A stretch of 64,000 nucleotides of DNA from Gaiellasilicea sp963802765 (GTDB lineage: Bacteria > Actinomycetota > Thermoleophilia > Gaiellales > Gaiellaceae): positions 1 to 64,000 of the forward strand of contig CAWDJZ010000016.1 of NCBI GenBank assembly GCA_963802765.1, read 5' to 3'. The notes beneath the pieces are model-generated. The model did not search any database, was not told the DNA's origin, and saw only the letters and a program-made list of their open reading frames with translations. This document shows, one piece after another, positions 43,392-52,167 of this stretch (position 1 is its first letter; every line of letters starts with the position of its first letter). A program made the translations under genes and the position numbers.

Positions 43392-45428
43392 ATGGATTTC
43401 TTCAATGACCACGCGGTCGCCTTTGCGCTCGTCTGCGCGGGCGTCGCCGTGGGTTTTGGGCTCTACTTCACGGCCTGGCTGCTGCGCCAGCCCGCGGGCA
43501 CCGAGCGGATGCAGGAGATCGCGCGTGCCGTGCAGGAGGGCGCCGCGGCGTACCTCCGCCGGCAGTACCTGACGATCGCAGGCGTCGCCCTCGTGCCGTT
43601 CCTCGTGATCGGCTTCTACAACGAGCTCGGCTGGGGGACGGCGATCGGCTTCGCGATCGGCGCGATTCTCTCCGCCGCCGCGGGCTTCATCGGCATGAAC
43701 GTCGCCGTTCGCTCGAACGTGCGCACTGCGGAGGCCGCGAAGAGCGGCTTGCGCCCGGCCTTCGAGGTGGCGTTCCGCGCCGGCTCGGTCGCCGGCCTGC
43801 TCGTCGTCGGCCTCGGCCTGCTCGGCGTGGCCGGCTACTACGGGATCCTCACCAGCATCTTCGACAACAGCCAGGAGTCGGCGATCGACGACCTGATCGG
43901 CCTCGCCTTCGGCGGCTCGCTGATCTCGGTCTTCGCGCGCCTCGGCGGCGGCATCTTCACGAAGGCCGCCGACGTCGGAGCCGACCTCGTCGGCAAGATC
44001 GAGGCGGGCATCCCCGAGGACGACCCGCGCAACCCGGCCGTGATCGCCGACAACGTCGGCGACAACGTCGGCGACTGCGCGGGCATGGCGGCCGACCTGT
44101 TCGAGACCTACGCGGTCACCGCCGTCGCGGTGATGCTGCTCGGGACGGCCTTCCCGCTCGGAAACCTGCCGCTCTTCCCGCTCGCGCTCGGCGGCATCTC
44201 GATCCTCGCCTCCGTGATCGGCGTCTACTTCGCCAAGATCGGCAAGGACGGCTCGATCATCAATGCTCTCTACAAGAGCGTGATCGTCGCGACCGGGCTC
44301 TCGGCCCTCGGCTTCATCCCCGTCACGCTTGCGTTCGACGAGGGCCGCTTCAGCTTCTGGGAGCTCTACGGCTCCGCGCTGATCGGCCTCGCGATCACGT
44401 TCCTGCTCGTCGCGATCACGGAGTTCTACACGGGCTCTCGCTGGAACCCGGTCAAGTCGATCTCCAGGGCCTCGCAAACCGGACACGCGACGAACATCAT
44501 CGAGGGCCTCGCCGTCGGCATGCGCGCGACCACGTTCCCCGTGCTCGTGATCGCAGGCGGGATCATCGCCGCCTACGAGATCGCCGGCCTCTACGGAATC
44601 GGTGTCGCCGTCATGGCGCAGCTCTCGATGTGCGGCCTGATCGTCGCGCTCGACGCGTTCGGGCCGGTGACCGACAACGCCGGCGGGATCGCCGAGATGG
44701 CCGGGCTGGACGAGTCCGTCCGCGCCATCACCGACCCGCTCGACGCCGTCGGCAACACCACGAAGGCCGTGACGAAGGGCTACGCGATCGGCTCCGCCGG
44801 GCTCGCCGCGTTCGTCCTCTTCGACGAGTACACGCGCGGCCTCGACGAGGAGGGGCTCAACACGACCTTCGCCCTCGGCGACCCGTACGTGATCGCCGGC
44901 CTCTTCATCGGCGGGATGATGCCGTTCCTGTTCGCGGCGCTCGCGATGACAGCGGTCGGCCGCGTCGGCGGCGAGGTCGTTGTCGAGGTACGCCGCCAGT
45001 TCAAGGAGCTGCCGGGGATCATGGAAGGAACGCAGCGGCCCGACTACAGCAAGGCGGTCGATCTCGTCGCGGCGTCGGCGATCAAGAAGATGATGCTGCC
45101 GGCGTTGATCCCGGTCGCGATCCCGATCGCGGTCGGGATCGCGAGCCCGGAGATGCTCGGCGGTCTCCTGATCGGGACGATCGTCACTGGTCTCTTCCTC
45201 GCGATCGCGATGACCTCGGGCGGCGGTGCCTGGGACAACGCGAAGAAGCTGATCGAGGACGGCCTGTTCGGCGGCAAGGGCTCCGAGGCGCACGCGGCGT
45301 CGGTCACCGGCGACACCGTCGGCGACCCTTACAAGGACACGGCGGGCCCTGCGATCAACCCGATGATCAAGATCGCGAACATCGTCGCGATCCTGATCAT
45401 CCCCCTGATCGTCTCGATTCACGGCTAG
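43392..45428 (+). CDS. hppA: H+-translocating membrane pyrophosphatase, K+-independent type
   Basis: This integral membrane pump uses PPi hydrolysis to move protons. It has 678 residues and about 16 helices, unbroken. The substrate-binding loops are GGGIFTKAADVGADLVGKIE and NPAVIADNVGDNVGDCAGMA, then AAFVLFDEYT and SEAHAASVTGDTVGDPYKDT. The discriminating position reads GNTTKAVTKGYAIGSA with Lys where K+-dependent enzymes have Ala, so it should be K+-independent. GGAGG at 43383-43387 supports the ATG at 43392. A strong hairpin terminator follows the stop. Confidence 0.96.
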   Translation: MDFFNDHAVAFALVCAGVAVGFGLYFTAWLLRQPAGTERMQEIARAVQEGAAAYLRRQYLTIAGVALVPFLVIGFYNELGWGTAIGFAIGAILSAAAGFIGMNVAVRSNVRTAEAAKSGLRPAFEVAFRAGSVAGLLVVGLGLLGVAGYYGILTSIFDNSQESAIDDLIGLAFGGSLISVFARLGGGIFTKAADVGADLVGKIEAGIPEDDPRNPAVIADNVGDNVGDCAGMAADLFETYAVTAVAVMLLGTAFPLGNLPLFPLALGGISILASVIGVYFAKIGKDGSIINALYKSVIVATGLSALGFIPVTLAFDEGRFSFWELYGSALIGLAITFLLVAITEFYTGSRWNPVKSISRASQTGHATNIIEGLAVGMRATTFPVLVIAGGIIAAYEIAGLYGIGVAVMAQLSMCGLIVALDAFGPVTDNAGGIAEMAGLDESVRAITDPLDAVGNTTKAVTKGYAIGSAGLAAFVLFDEYTRGLDEEGLNTTFALGDPYVIAGLFIGGMMPFLFAALAMTAVGRVGGEVVVEVRRQFKELPGIMEGTQRPDYSKAVDLVAASAIKKMMLPALIPVAIPIAVGIASPEMLGGLLIGTIVTGLFLAIAMTSGGGAWDNAKKLIEDGLFGGKGSEAHAASVTGDTVGDPYKDTAGPAINPMIKIANIVAILIIPLIVSIHG

Positions 45429-45431
45429 GCC

Positions 45432-45464
45432 GGTTTGGGGGGAGCCGCCGGCTCCCCCCAAACC
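45432..45464 (+). terminator. Hairpin terminator after hppA
   Basis: Perfect 15-bp stem: GGTTTGGGGGGAGCC (45432-45446) pairs with GGCTCCCCCCAAACC (45450-45464) around a GCC loop. No U-tract follows, as is usual in high-GC actinobacteria. It insulates the subtilase island from hppA. Confidence 0.8.
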
Positions 45465-45488
45465 TTCAAGGCGGGTCGCAAAGCGTTC

Positions 45489-45553
45489 TTGCATTGCGGC
45501 CGCCCCGCACCTAGGATCCTCCCCGCTTGGACGAGCCGTCCCGTCAGGACGGC
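45489..45553 (+). promoter_or_regulatory. Promoter and leader hairpin of subtilase island gene 1
   Basis: TTGCAT (45489-45494) and TAGGAT (45512-45517) are 17 bp apart; GCTTGG follows at the expected transcript start. The leader holds a 7-bp stem, GCCGTCC (45535-45541) with GGACGGC (45547-45553). GCAAAG lies 5 bp before the -35, as it does in island gene 2. The same layout precedes all four island subtilases. Confidence 0.7.
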
Positions 45554-45578
45554 ACACGCACACGGGGAGAGAAGAGAC

Positions 45579-48500
45579 ATGGCTCAGGCTTCTCGGCGCG
45601 GATTGCGCCTGTTCACAGCCTTTGCCGTCCTGGCTGCGCTCATGGCGAGCGGAGCCGGGTCGGCCGTACCCGAAGACATGGTGGTGAACGCTGAGGGTGT
45701 CGTACTCGAGTCGCTCGACGTGACCGGTGGAGCGGTCATGCTCGAGCTCGAGGGCGAGCCTGCGGCGGTGACGTACGCGAATGCGCGCGGCCGCGGCGCC
45801 TCGAAGGAGGACGCCGGCCGTGAGAGCAAGGCCAGCAAGCAGGCGGCCGAGCAGGCGCAGGCCAACGTGCTCGGCAGCATCGACTCGAGCGGCATCGACG
45901 CGACGCCGCTCTATCAGGTGCAGACCGCATACAACGGAATCGCGGTCCAGGCCGCGCCCGGCACGATCGACGAGCTCGCGGCTTTGCCCGGCGTGAAGGC
46001 GGTGCACGAGATCCCGCTCGTCGAGCTGGACAACCACTCGAGCGTGCCGCTGATCGGCTCGCTGCAGGCGTGGGGTTCATTCGGCAACACGGGAACCGGC
46101 ACGAGCATTGCCGTGATCGACACAGGTCTCGACTACGTTCATCGCGGCTTCGCCGGCACCGGCTCGGCCGCTGACTATCTCGTCGCCCGCAGCGCGGCTT
46201 CCAATCCGCCGGACCCGGACCTGAACCCGGCCGGCTTCTCGATTCCGGGGATCTACCCGTCGGCCAAGGTGGTTGGCGGCTTCGACTTCGCCGGCGACAA
46301 CTACAACGCCAGCGGCACGGGCGCGGCGCTTGTCCCGCAGCCGGACCCGAACCCGATGGACTGCAACGGTCACGGAACGCACGTCTCGGGTACCGCAGCC
46401 GGCACGGGCGTGAACGCGGACGGCACGACGTATGCCGGCCCGTACAACGGCTCGGTGAACACGGCGCCGATGGGCGTCGGCCCCGGCGTCGCTCCGCAGG
46501 CGGACCTGTACGCGCTCCGCGTCTTCGGCTGCGCCGGCAGTACGGCGCTGACGGCGGCCGCGATCAACTGGGCCACCGACCCGAACCGGGACGGCGACCC
46601 CTCCGACCACGTCGACGTGATCAACATGTCGCTCGGCTCGGCCTACGGCACGCCGGACGATCCTAGCGCCGCCGCGAGCAACAACGCGGTCGCCGCCGGA
46701 GTGATCGTCGTCACCTCGGCCGGCAACAGCGGCGACTCCTACTTCGTCAGCGGCAGCCCGGGCAGCGCGGTGCGCGCGATCGCCACGGCCTCGTCGCAAG
46801 ACGCGGCGGAGCGGGCCGACGCGATCGTGATCGACCCGCCGTCGCCGATCGCGGGCACGTACATCGCATCGAAGAACACCCTCTATGGCTGGGGGACGAC
46901 GCCCGGCACGGTTGCGGAGCGGACCGGCAACCTCTACTACCCGGCCACGAATCAATTCGGTTGCTCGGCCTGGACGGGCCCGGACGCGGCGAACATCTCC
47001 GGCCGGATCGTCCTCGTCGACTGGAAGATCGGCAACGACCTGTTCCCGTGCGGCTCGGGCGTGCGGGCGAACAATGCCAGCAACGCGGGCGCGATCGGGA
47101 TCGTCATGGCCGACTCGACCACGTTCCTCGACACGGCGATCGGCGGCAACGCGCTGATCCCGGGCATGTACACGAACGTGAACGTCGGTAACACGCTGAA
47201 GAGCCAGCTGACCCCAGGCGCCGTCTCGGGCCTGACGATCAAGCTCTCCAGCCTCGTCGTCGGCGAGTCGAACGACAACGCACGCATCGACTCGCTCTCG
47301 TCGTTCTCGTCGCGCGGCCCGCGCGCCCGCGACACGGGTCTCAAGCCCGACATCACGGCCCCGGGTCACACGATCTGGTCCCCGGACCGGTTTACCGGAT
47401 TCCGCGGCCGGAGCCTGAACGGAACGTCGATGGCGTCGCCGCACGTCGCCGGCGTGATGGCGCTCCTGAAGCAGGAGCATCCGACCTGGTCGGTGGAGCA
47501 GCTGAAGGCGCTCGCGATGAACACCGCGGGCTCCGACGTGTTCAGCCAGTTCGGCCAGACCGGCGACAAGTACGGCGTCGGTCGCGTCGGCTCGGGCCGG
47601 GTGCAGGTGCACACGGCGCTCGGATCGAGCTCGATCGCCTACAACGCCGACGGATCGGGCGCCGTGAGCGTCTCGTTCGGCGCCGTCGAGGTGGCGGGAA
47701 CGGCCACGCTGCAGCGGTCGATCCGGGTCGAGAACCACGGCGCGTCCGCTCAGACGTACACGCTCGGCTACGACGCACGCACCTCGATCCCGGGAGTGAC
47801 GTATTCCTTCCCGGGCGGGAGCTCGCTGTCCGTTCCGGCCGGTGGCTCGGCGACGTTCGTCGTGCAGCTGAACGCGGACGCCGCGGCGATGCAGAACACG
47901 CGGGACGCGACGGTCACGGCGACACAGACGGTCGCCGGCGGTCCGACCAACCCGCGCCAGTGGCTGAGCGAGGCGTCCGGCCTCGTGATCGTCACGCCGT
48001 CCTCCGGCTCGGCGCTGCGCGTGCCGGTCTACGCGGCGGCGCGACCCGCGTCGACGACGAAGGCCGCCCCGCCGTTCCTGAACGTCGGCAAGGGGACGTC
48101 CGCCAAGATCAACATCGCGGGTGAGGGCGTCAACACGGGCGCAGAGCCGCTCGGGTACGTCTCGAAGGTCAGCGCCTTCGAGCTCGGGATCGTCAGCGGT
48201 CAGGCGACGCTCGGCACGGGAGTCTCGCCCCTCGCACGCGGCGCGGACATCCAGTACGCCGGCGCGGCGACGAAGGGGACGTCTGTCTACTTCGGCCTCT
48301 CGACGTTCGCCGACTGGGCCGCTCCGGCGACGGACACCCAGTTCAACGTCCAGATCGACCGGGACGGCAACGACACCGTCGACACGCAGGCGTTCACGAC
48401 CCGATTCGTGACGGGCCCGAACGCCGACCCGCTCGACGTGTTCGTGGTCGGCGTCGGCAACGCGGCGGTGTCGTTCACGAACATCTTCAACTCGAACGTG

Positions 48501-48848
48501 AACACGGCGCCGTACAACTCGAACGTGCTCGTCGTGCCGGTCCCGATCGCGTCGCTCGGACTGCCCGCCGGGCAGACGTCGTTCCGCTACCGGATCGTGG
48601 GACAGAGCCGGTTCTGGGGCACGATCGACACGACGCCGTGGGCGACCTACAACGTCGCGACACCCGGCCTGACCTTCTCCGACGGGCTCGCCGCGACGAC
48701 GATGTACCCGGCGCTCGACGGTCAGAAGATCGACGTCGGCTACAACGCGGCGACGTTCACGGCCAACGGCTCGCAGGGCGTCCTCCTGCTCCACCACTTC
48801 AACCAGAGTGGCAAGCGGGCGGAAGTGCTCGAGATCAAGGCTGGCTGA
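45579..48848 (+). CDS. Subtilase island gene 1: secreted S8 protease with PA domain
   Basis: A 1,089-residue secreted S8 protease, unbroken. Signal peptide: LFTAFAVLAALMASGAGSAV (about residues 11-30). An inhibitor-like propeptide runs to about 160. The triad is Asp181 (AVIDTGLDYVH), His265 (CNGHGTHVSG) and Ser617 (LNGTSMASPHVAG), with the oxyanion Asn in VVTSAGNSGDS. A PA (protease-associated) domain lies between His and Ser (IVLVDWKIGNDLFPCGSGVR onward). The last 400 residues form beta-sandwich modules (ATLQRSIRVENHGASAQTYT). I chose the ATG at 45579 because GGGGAGAGAAGA precedes it and the signal peptide begins there. It would digest extracellular protein; the target is unknown. It is insulated by terminators on both sides. 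Confidence 0.93.
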   Translation: MAQASRRGLRLFTAFAVLAALMASGAGSAVPEDMVVNAEGVVLESLDVTGGAVMLELEGEPAAVTYANARGRGASKEDAGRESKASKQAAEQAQANVLGSIDSSGIDATPLYQVQTAYNGIAVQAAPGTIDELAALPGVKAVHEIPLVELDNHSSVPLIGSLQAWGSFGNTGTGTSIAVIDTGLDYVHRGFAGTGSAADYLVARSAASNPPDPDLNPAGFSIPGIYPSAKVVGGFDFAGDNYNASGTGAALVPQPDPNPMDCNGHGTHVSGTAAGTGVNADGTTYAGPYNGSVNTAPMGVGPGVAPQADLYALRVFGCAGSTALTAAAINWATDPNRDGDPSDHVDVINMSLGSAYGTPDDPSAAASNNAVAAGVIVVTSAGNSGDSYFVSGSPGSAVRAIATASSQDAAERADAIVIDPPSPIAGTYIASKNTLYGWGTTPGTVAERTGNLYYPATNQFGCSAWTGPDAANISGRIVLVDWKIGNDLFPCGSGVRANNASNAGAIGIVMADSTTFLDTAIGGNALIPGMYTNVNVGNTLKSQLTPGAVSGLTIKLSSLVVGESNDNARIDSLSSFSSRGPRARDTGLKPDITAPGHTIWSPDRFTGFRGRSLNGTSMASPHVAGVMALLKQEHPTWSVEQLKALAMNTAGSDVFSQFGQTGDKYGVGRVGSGRVQVHTALGSSSIAYNADGSGAVSVSFGAVEVAGTATLQRSIRVENHGASAQTYTLGYDARTSIPGVTYSFPGGSSLSVPAGGSATFVVQLNADAAAMQNTRDATVTATQTVAGGPTNPRQWLSEASGLVIVTPSSGSALRVPVYAAARPASTTKAAPPFLNVGKGTSAKINIAGEGVNTGAEPLGYVSKVSAFELGIVSGQATLGTGVSPLARGADIQYAGAATKGTSVYFGLSTFADWAAPATDTQFNVQIDRDGNDTVDTQAFTTRFVTGPNADPLDVFVVGVGNAAVSFTNIFNSNVNTAPYNSNVLVVPVPIASLGLPAGQTSFRYRIVGQSRFWGTIDTTPWATYNVATPGLTFSDGLAATTMYPALDGQKIDVGYNAATFTANGSQGVLLLHHFNQSGKRAEVLEIKAG

Positions 48849-48870
48849 GCCGCGTAGGGCAGAAGTATGG

Positions 48871-48898
48871 GACGGGGGAGCCGGATGGCTCCCCCGTC
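48871..48898 (+). terminator. Hairpin terminator after subtilase island gene 1
   Basis: Perfect 12-bp stem: GACGGGGGAGCC (48871-48882) with GGCTCCCCCGTC (48887-48898), loop GGAT, 23 bp after the stop codon. Confidence 0.8.
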
Positions 48899-48943
48899 TC
48901 GCTTGGACCGAGTGGAGTTCCACAACAGGTTTGCAAAGAGAGG

Positions 48944-49001
48944 TTGCAACTAAAGCCGTGTCGCCTTAGGCTACTCCGCGTCAGGCCGCCCCGCGGGCGG
49001 C
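48944..49001 (+). promoter_or_regulatory. Promoter and leader hairpin of subtilase island gene 2
   Basis: TTGCAA (48944-48949) and TAGGCT (48967-48972) are 17 bp apart. GCAAAG lies 5 bp before the -35, as in gene 1. The leader holds a 7-bp stem, GCCGCCC (48985-48991) with GGGCGGC (48995-49001), ahead of the ribosome binding site. Confidence 0.68.
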
Positions 49002-49025
49002 GGAAGGACGAGGCAGGGGGGACCC

Positions 49026-52011
49026 ATGGGAACTCGCGCTTGGGGGACGCTCGCGGCAACCGCGCTGTTCACGGCGCTGCTGCTGGCGGTGTCGGCGTCC
49101 GGCACAGCCGCCGACACGTCGACGAAGACCTACATCGTGCAGCTGGTGCAGGCGCCCGTCGCGACCTACGACGGAGGTATCGCGGGGCTGCCCGCGACGA
49201 AGCCGCCGAAGGGAACGAAGCTGGATCGGCGGTCCGCGGATGTGGGCCGGTACGCCGAGCACCTCCAGCACGCGCACGCCGACGTCCTGGCGCAGGTCGG
49301 AGGCGCGGACAAGCTTTATGACTACGTCTACTCGTTCAACGGCATTGCGGCGAGACTGACGCCCGCCCAGGCCGAGGCGATCCAGAAACTGCCGAACGTC
49401 GTCTCGGTGACCGAGGACACGCTCCACTCGATCGACACGTCGTCCACTCCCGATTATCTCGGCCTCAGCGGTGACCACGGCCTCTGGGCGAAGCTCCGCG
49501 GCCCGAAGGGCTTCGGCTCGAAGGGCGGCGCCGGAGAGGGGATCATCATCGGCGTCGTCGACTCCGGGATCACCCCCGAGAACCCGAGCTTCACCGACCG
49601 GAAGATCAAGCGCAACAAGCTCGGGAAGGTCGTGTACGGCGAGCTCGAGGTCGGGCCGCCGCCGGACGGCTGGAACGGGACGTGCCAGCAGGGGGAGCAG
49701 TGGGGCCCGGGCCTCTGCAACAACAAGCTCGTCGGCGCGCGCTACTACACCGCCGGCTGGGGCGGGGACGCTGCGCTCGAGGCGCTCCGGCCCTGGGAGT
49801 TCATCTCCCCACGCGACTTCCACGGGCACGGCAGCCACACGACCTCGACCGCCGGCGGCAACTTCGGCGTGCCGGCCACCGGCGCCGCCGCTGCGTTCGG
49901 CGAGATCAGCGGCATCGCGCCACGCGCCCGCGTCGCGACGTACAAGGCGCTCTACTCGCTGGAGGATGCCTCGACTGCGAACGGCTGGCAGAGCGACTTC
50001 ACCGCCGCGATCGACCAGGCGGTGGCGGACGGCGTCGACGTGATCAACTTCTCCGTCGGCGGAACGCAGATCGACTTCCTCAACATCGTCCACGCCGCGT
50101 TTCTGAACGCCGCAGCCGCCGGGGTCTTCGTTGCGACCTCGGCCGGGAACGACGGCCCCGCCGCGAGCACGGTCGCGCATCCGAGCCCGTGGGTGACGAC
50201 GACCGCTGCGATGACGCACGACCGCGTCGGGGTCGGCTCGGCGACCGTCGACGGCGTGAACTACTCGGGCGCCTCCGCGGGCACGGGCTCCGCGAGCGGC
50301 CAGCTGATCACGTTCGGGACCGCAGGTTCACCGCAGCGACTCTGCACGCTGGGGACGCTCACGGCGGCGGCCGCCGGCAAGGTCGTCTTCTGCCAGCGGG
50401 GCGTCAACGCGCGCGTGGAGAAGAGCTTCGAGGTCCAGCGCGTCGGTGGGATCGGGATGATCCTCGTCAACCCGCCCGCCGGCGGCTCGCTCAACGCGGA
50501 CCTGCACTTCGTCCCGTCGGTGCACCTGCAGGGCGACCATTACGCGGCGATCGAAGCGGCCGCGCTCGCCGGCAGGAACGCGTCGATCGCGGGCGAGGTT
50601 CTGTACGGTCAGCCCGCGCCGTTCATGGCGGCGTTCTCGTCCCGCGGGCCGATCCTCGGCGGCGGCGGCGACCTGCTGAAGCCCGATCTCGGCGCGCCGG
50701 GGGTCGACGTGCTCGCCGCCGTGGCCCCTCCGGGCAACCGCGGCCGCGACTTCGACCTCTACAGCGGGACGTCGATGGCCTCGCCGCACGTCGCCGGCCT
50801 CGCCGCGCTCTTCAAGCAGCTGCACCCGGACTGGTCGCCGATGGCGATCAAGTCTGCGCTGATGACAACCGGAACAGACGTGCTCGACACCTTCGCGGAC
50901 AGCGCGGCGGCCGACCCGTCCGCGCTCAAGGCGTTCGCACAGGGCGCCGGGCAGGTGCGACCGCGGCTCGCCGCCGATCCGGGGCTCGTGTACGACAGCG
51001 ACGTCTTCGACTGGTTCGCGTTCCTCTGCGGGGCGACGAACCAGGTGCCGGCGAGCACGTGCACGGCGCTCACCGGCCTCGGCTACTCGACCGACCGCAG
51101 CGACATGAACCTGGCGTCGATCGCGATCGGCGACCTCGCCGGCACGCAGACGGTGACCCGGCGTGTGACGAACGTCGACGAGAAGGCGAGCACCTACACG
51201 TCGTCGGTCTCGCTCAGCGGGATCGACGCGACCGTGACGCCGTCGTCGCTGACGCTCGCACCGGGCGAGACCGCCAGCTTCACGATGGCGTTCGCGCGCA
51301 CGTCGGCGCCGCTGAACAAGTACACGGCCGGCTGGCTCATCTGGTCGGACGGAAAGCACGAGGTCCGGAGCCCGATCGTGATCAAGCCGGTTGCGATGGC
51401 CGCGCCGACCGAGGTGTTCTCCACCGGCGCTCCGGTCAGCTGGCAGGTCAAGACCGGGTACGTGGGCTCGCTGACCGCGACCGTCGGCGGGCTCGTTCCG
51501 GCGACGAAGACGCCGTGGACGGTCGCGCAGGACCCGGATCAGGACTTCGATCCCGCCGATTCGGCCGGGACGTTCAAGTTCGACGTCACGGTTCCCTCGG
51601 GCTCCGTGCTGCGCGCCGGGATCTACGAGGACGCGATCACGCCGAGCGGCACCGACCTCGACCTCTTCGTCTATCGGGGCGAGACGCTCGTGGGCGCGAG
51701 CTCGGACAACGACTCGAACGAAGAGGTGACGGTCACGAACACCTCGACGGCCGCGACCTACAGCGTCTACGTGCACGGCTTCGAGACGAACGGCCCCTCC
51801 GCGAGCCGGGACGCTCTTCACGTGGGTCGTCGCCACGACGCCGGCGGGCAACGTGACGGTCTCGGGCGTCGGCCCGGCGACCGTCGGCACGCAGACCCAC
51901 ACCGCGACGTTCTCGGGCCTCGCCCCTGCGACGCGATACCTGGGACGCGTCGACTACAGCGATGGAACCGCGACGATCGCACGCACTCTCCTGAACGTGC
52001 GCACCCCCTGA
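49026..52011 (+). CDS. Subtilase island gene 2: cucumisin-like secreted S8 protease (one frameshift)
   Basis: About 994 residues. Signal peptide: ALFTALLLAVSASGTAA (about residues 14-30). An inhibitor I9-type propeptide follows (KTYIVQLVQAPVATYDG to VVSVTEDT). The triad is Asp179 (GVVDSGITPE), His268 (FHGHGSHTTSTA) and Ser583 (YSGTSMASPHVAG). A PA domain lies between His and Ser. Plant-subtilase traits are plain: NGTCQQGEQWGPGLCNNKLV after the Asp, DPGLVYDSDVFDWFAFLCGA after the Ser, and an fn3-like domain. The C-terminus carries a PPC-like unit (DLDLFVYRGETLVGASSDND). A break near 51805 displaces the last 65 residues (to LLNVRTP). It is a close paralogue of island gene 4. Confidence 0.93.
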
Positions 52012-52064
52012 TTCCAGGGGGCCTTCCCCAAGCAGGCGGAGGCCGGCGAAAGCCGGCCTCCGCC
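52004..52064 (+). terminator. Two hairpins after subtilase island gene 2
   Basis: A 7-bp stem CCCCCTG/CAGGGGG (52004-52010/52015-52021) overlaps the stop codon. It is followed by a perfect 13-bp stem, GGCGGAGGCCGGC (52035-52047) with GCCGGCCTCCGCC (52052-52064), closed by a stable GAAA tetraloop. Confidence 0.8.
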
Positions 52065-52080
52065 GTTCGTGCGGGGCCTC

Positions 52081-52146
52081 TTGCGAGCCCCTGGCTTCCC
52101 GTCTACGATCCCCCGGCTTGGGGAAGGGGCCGCGCCCAGCGGCTCT
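52081..52146 (+). promoter_or_regulatory. Promoter and leader hairpin of subtilase island gene 3
   Basis: TTGCGA (52081-52086) and TACGAT (52104-52109) are 17 bp apart, followed by GGCTTGGGGAAGGGGCCGC, nearly identical to the leader of gene 4. GGGGCCGC (52126-52133) pairs with GCGGCTCT (52139-52146) using two G-U pairs. GCGGGGCC precedes the -35, also as in gene 4. Confidence 0.7.
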
Positions 52147-52167
52147 CAACGGAACAGGGAGAGACAG

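Noticed and set aside
45432..45464. Riboswitch after hppA
   Set aside because: The structure is a simple perfect stem with a 3-nt loop, placed just after a stop codon and before a separate promoter. A terminator explains it fully.
43269..46037. A 922-residue minus-strand open frame opposite hppA
   Set aside because: It is a shadow of hppA, rich in Glu/Arg/Asp with no folds, membrane segments or motifs. Similar shadows lie opposite the subtilases (46077-48923).
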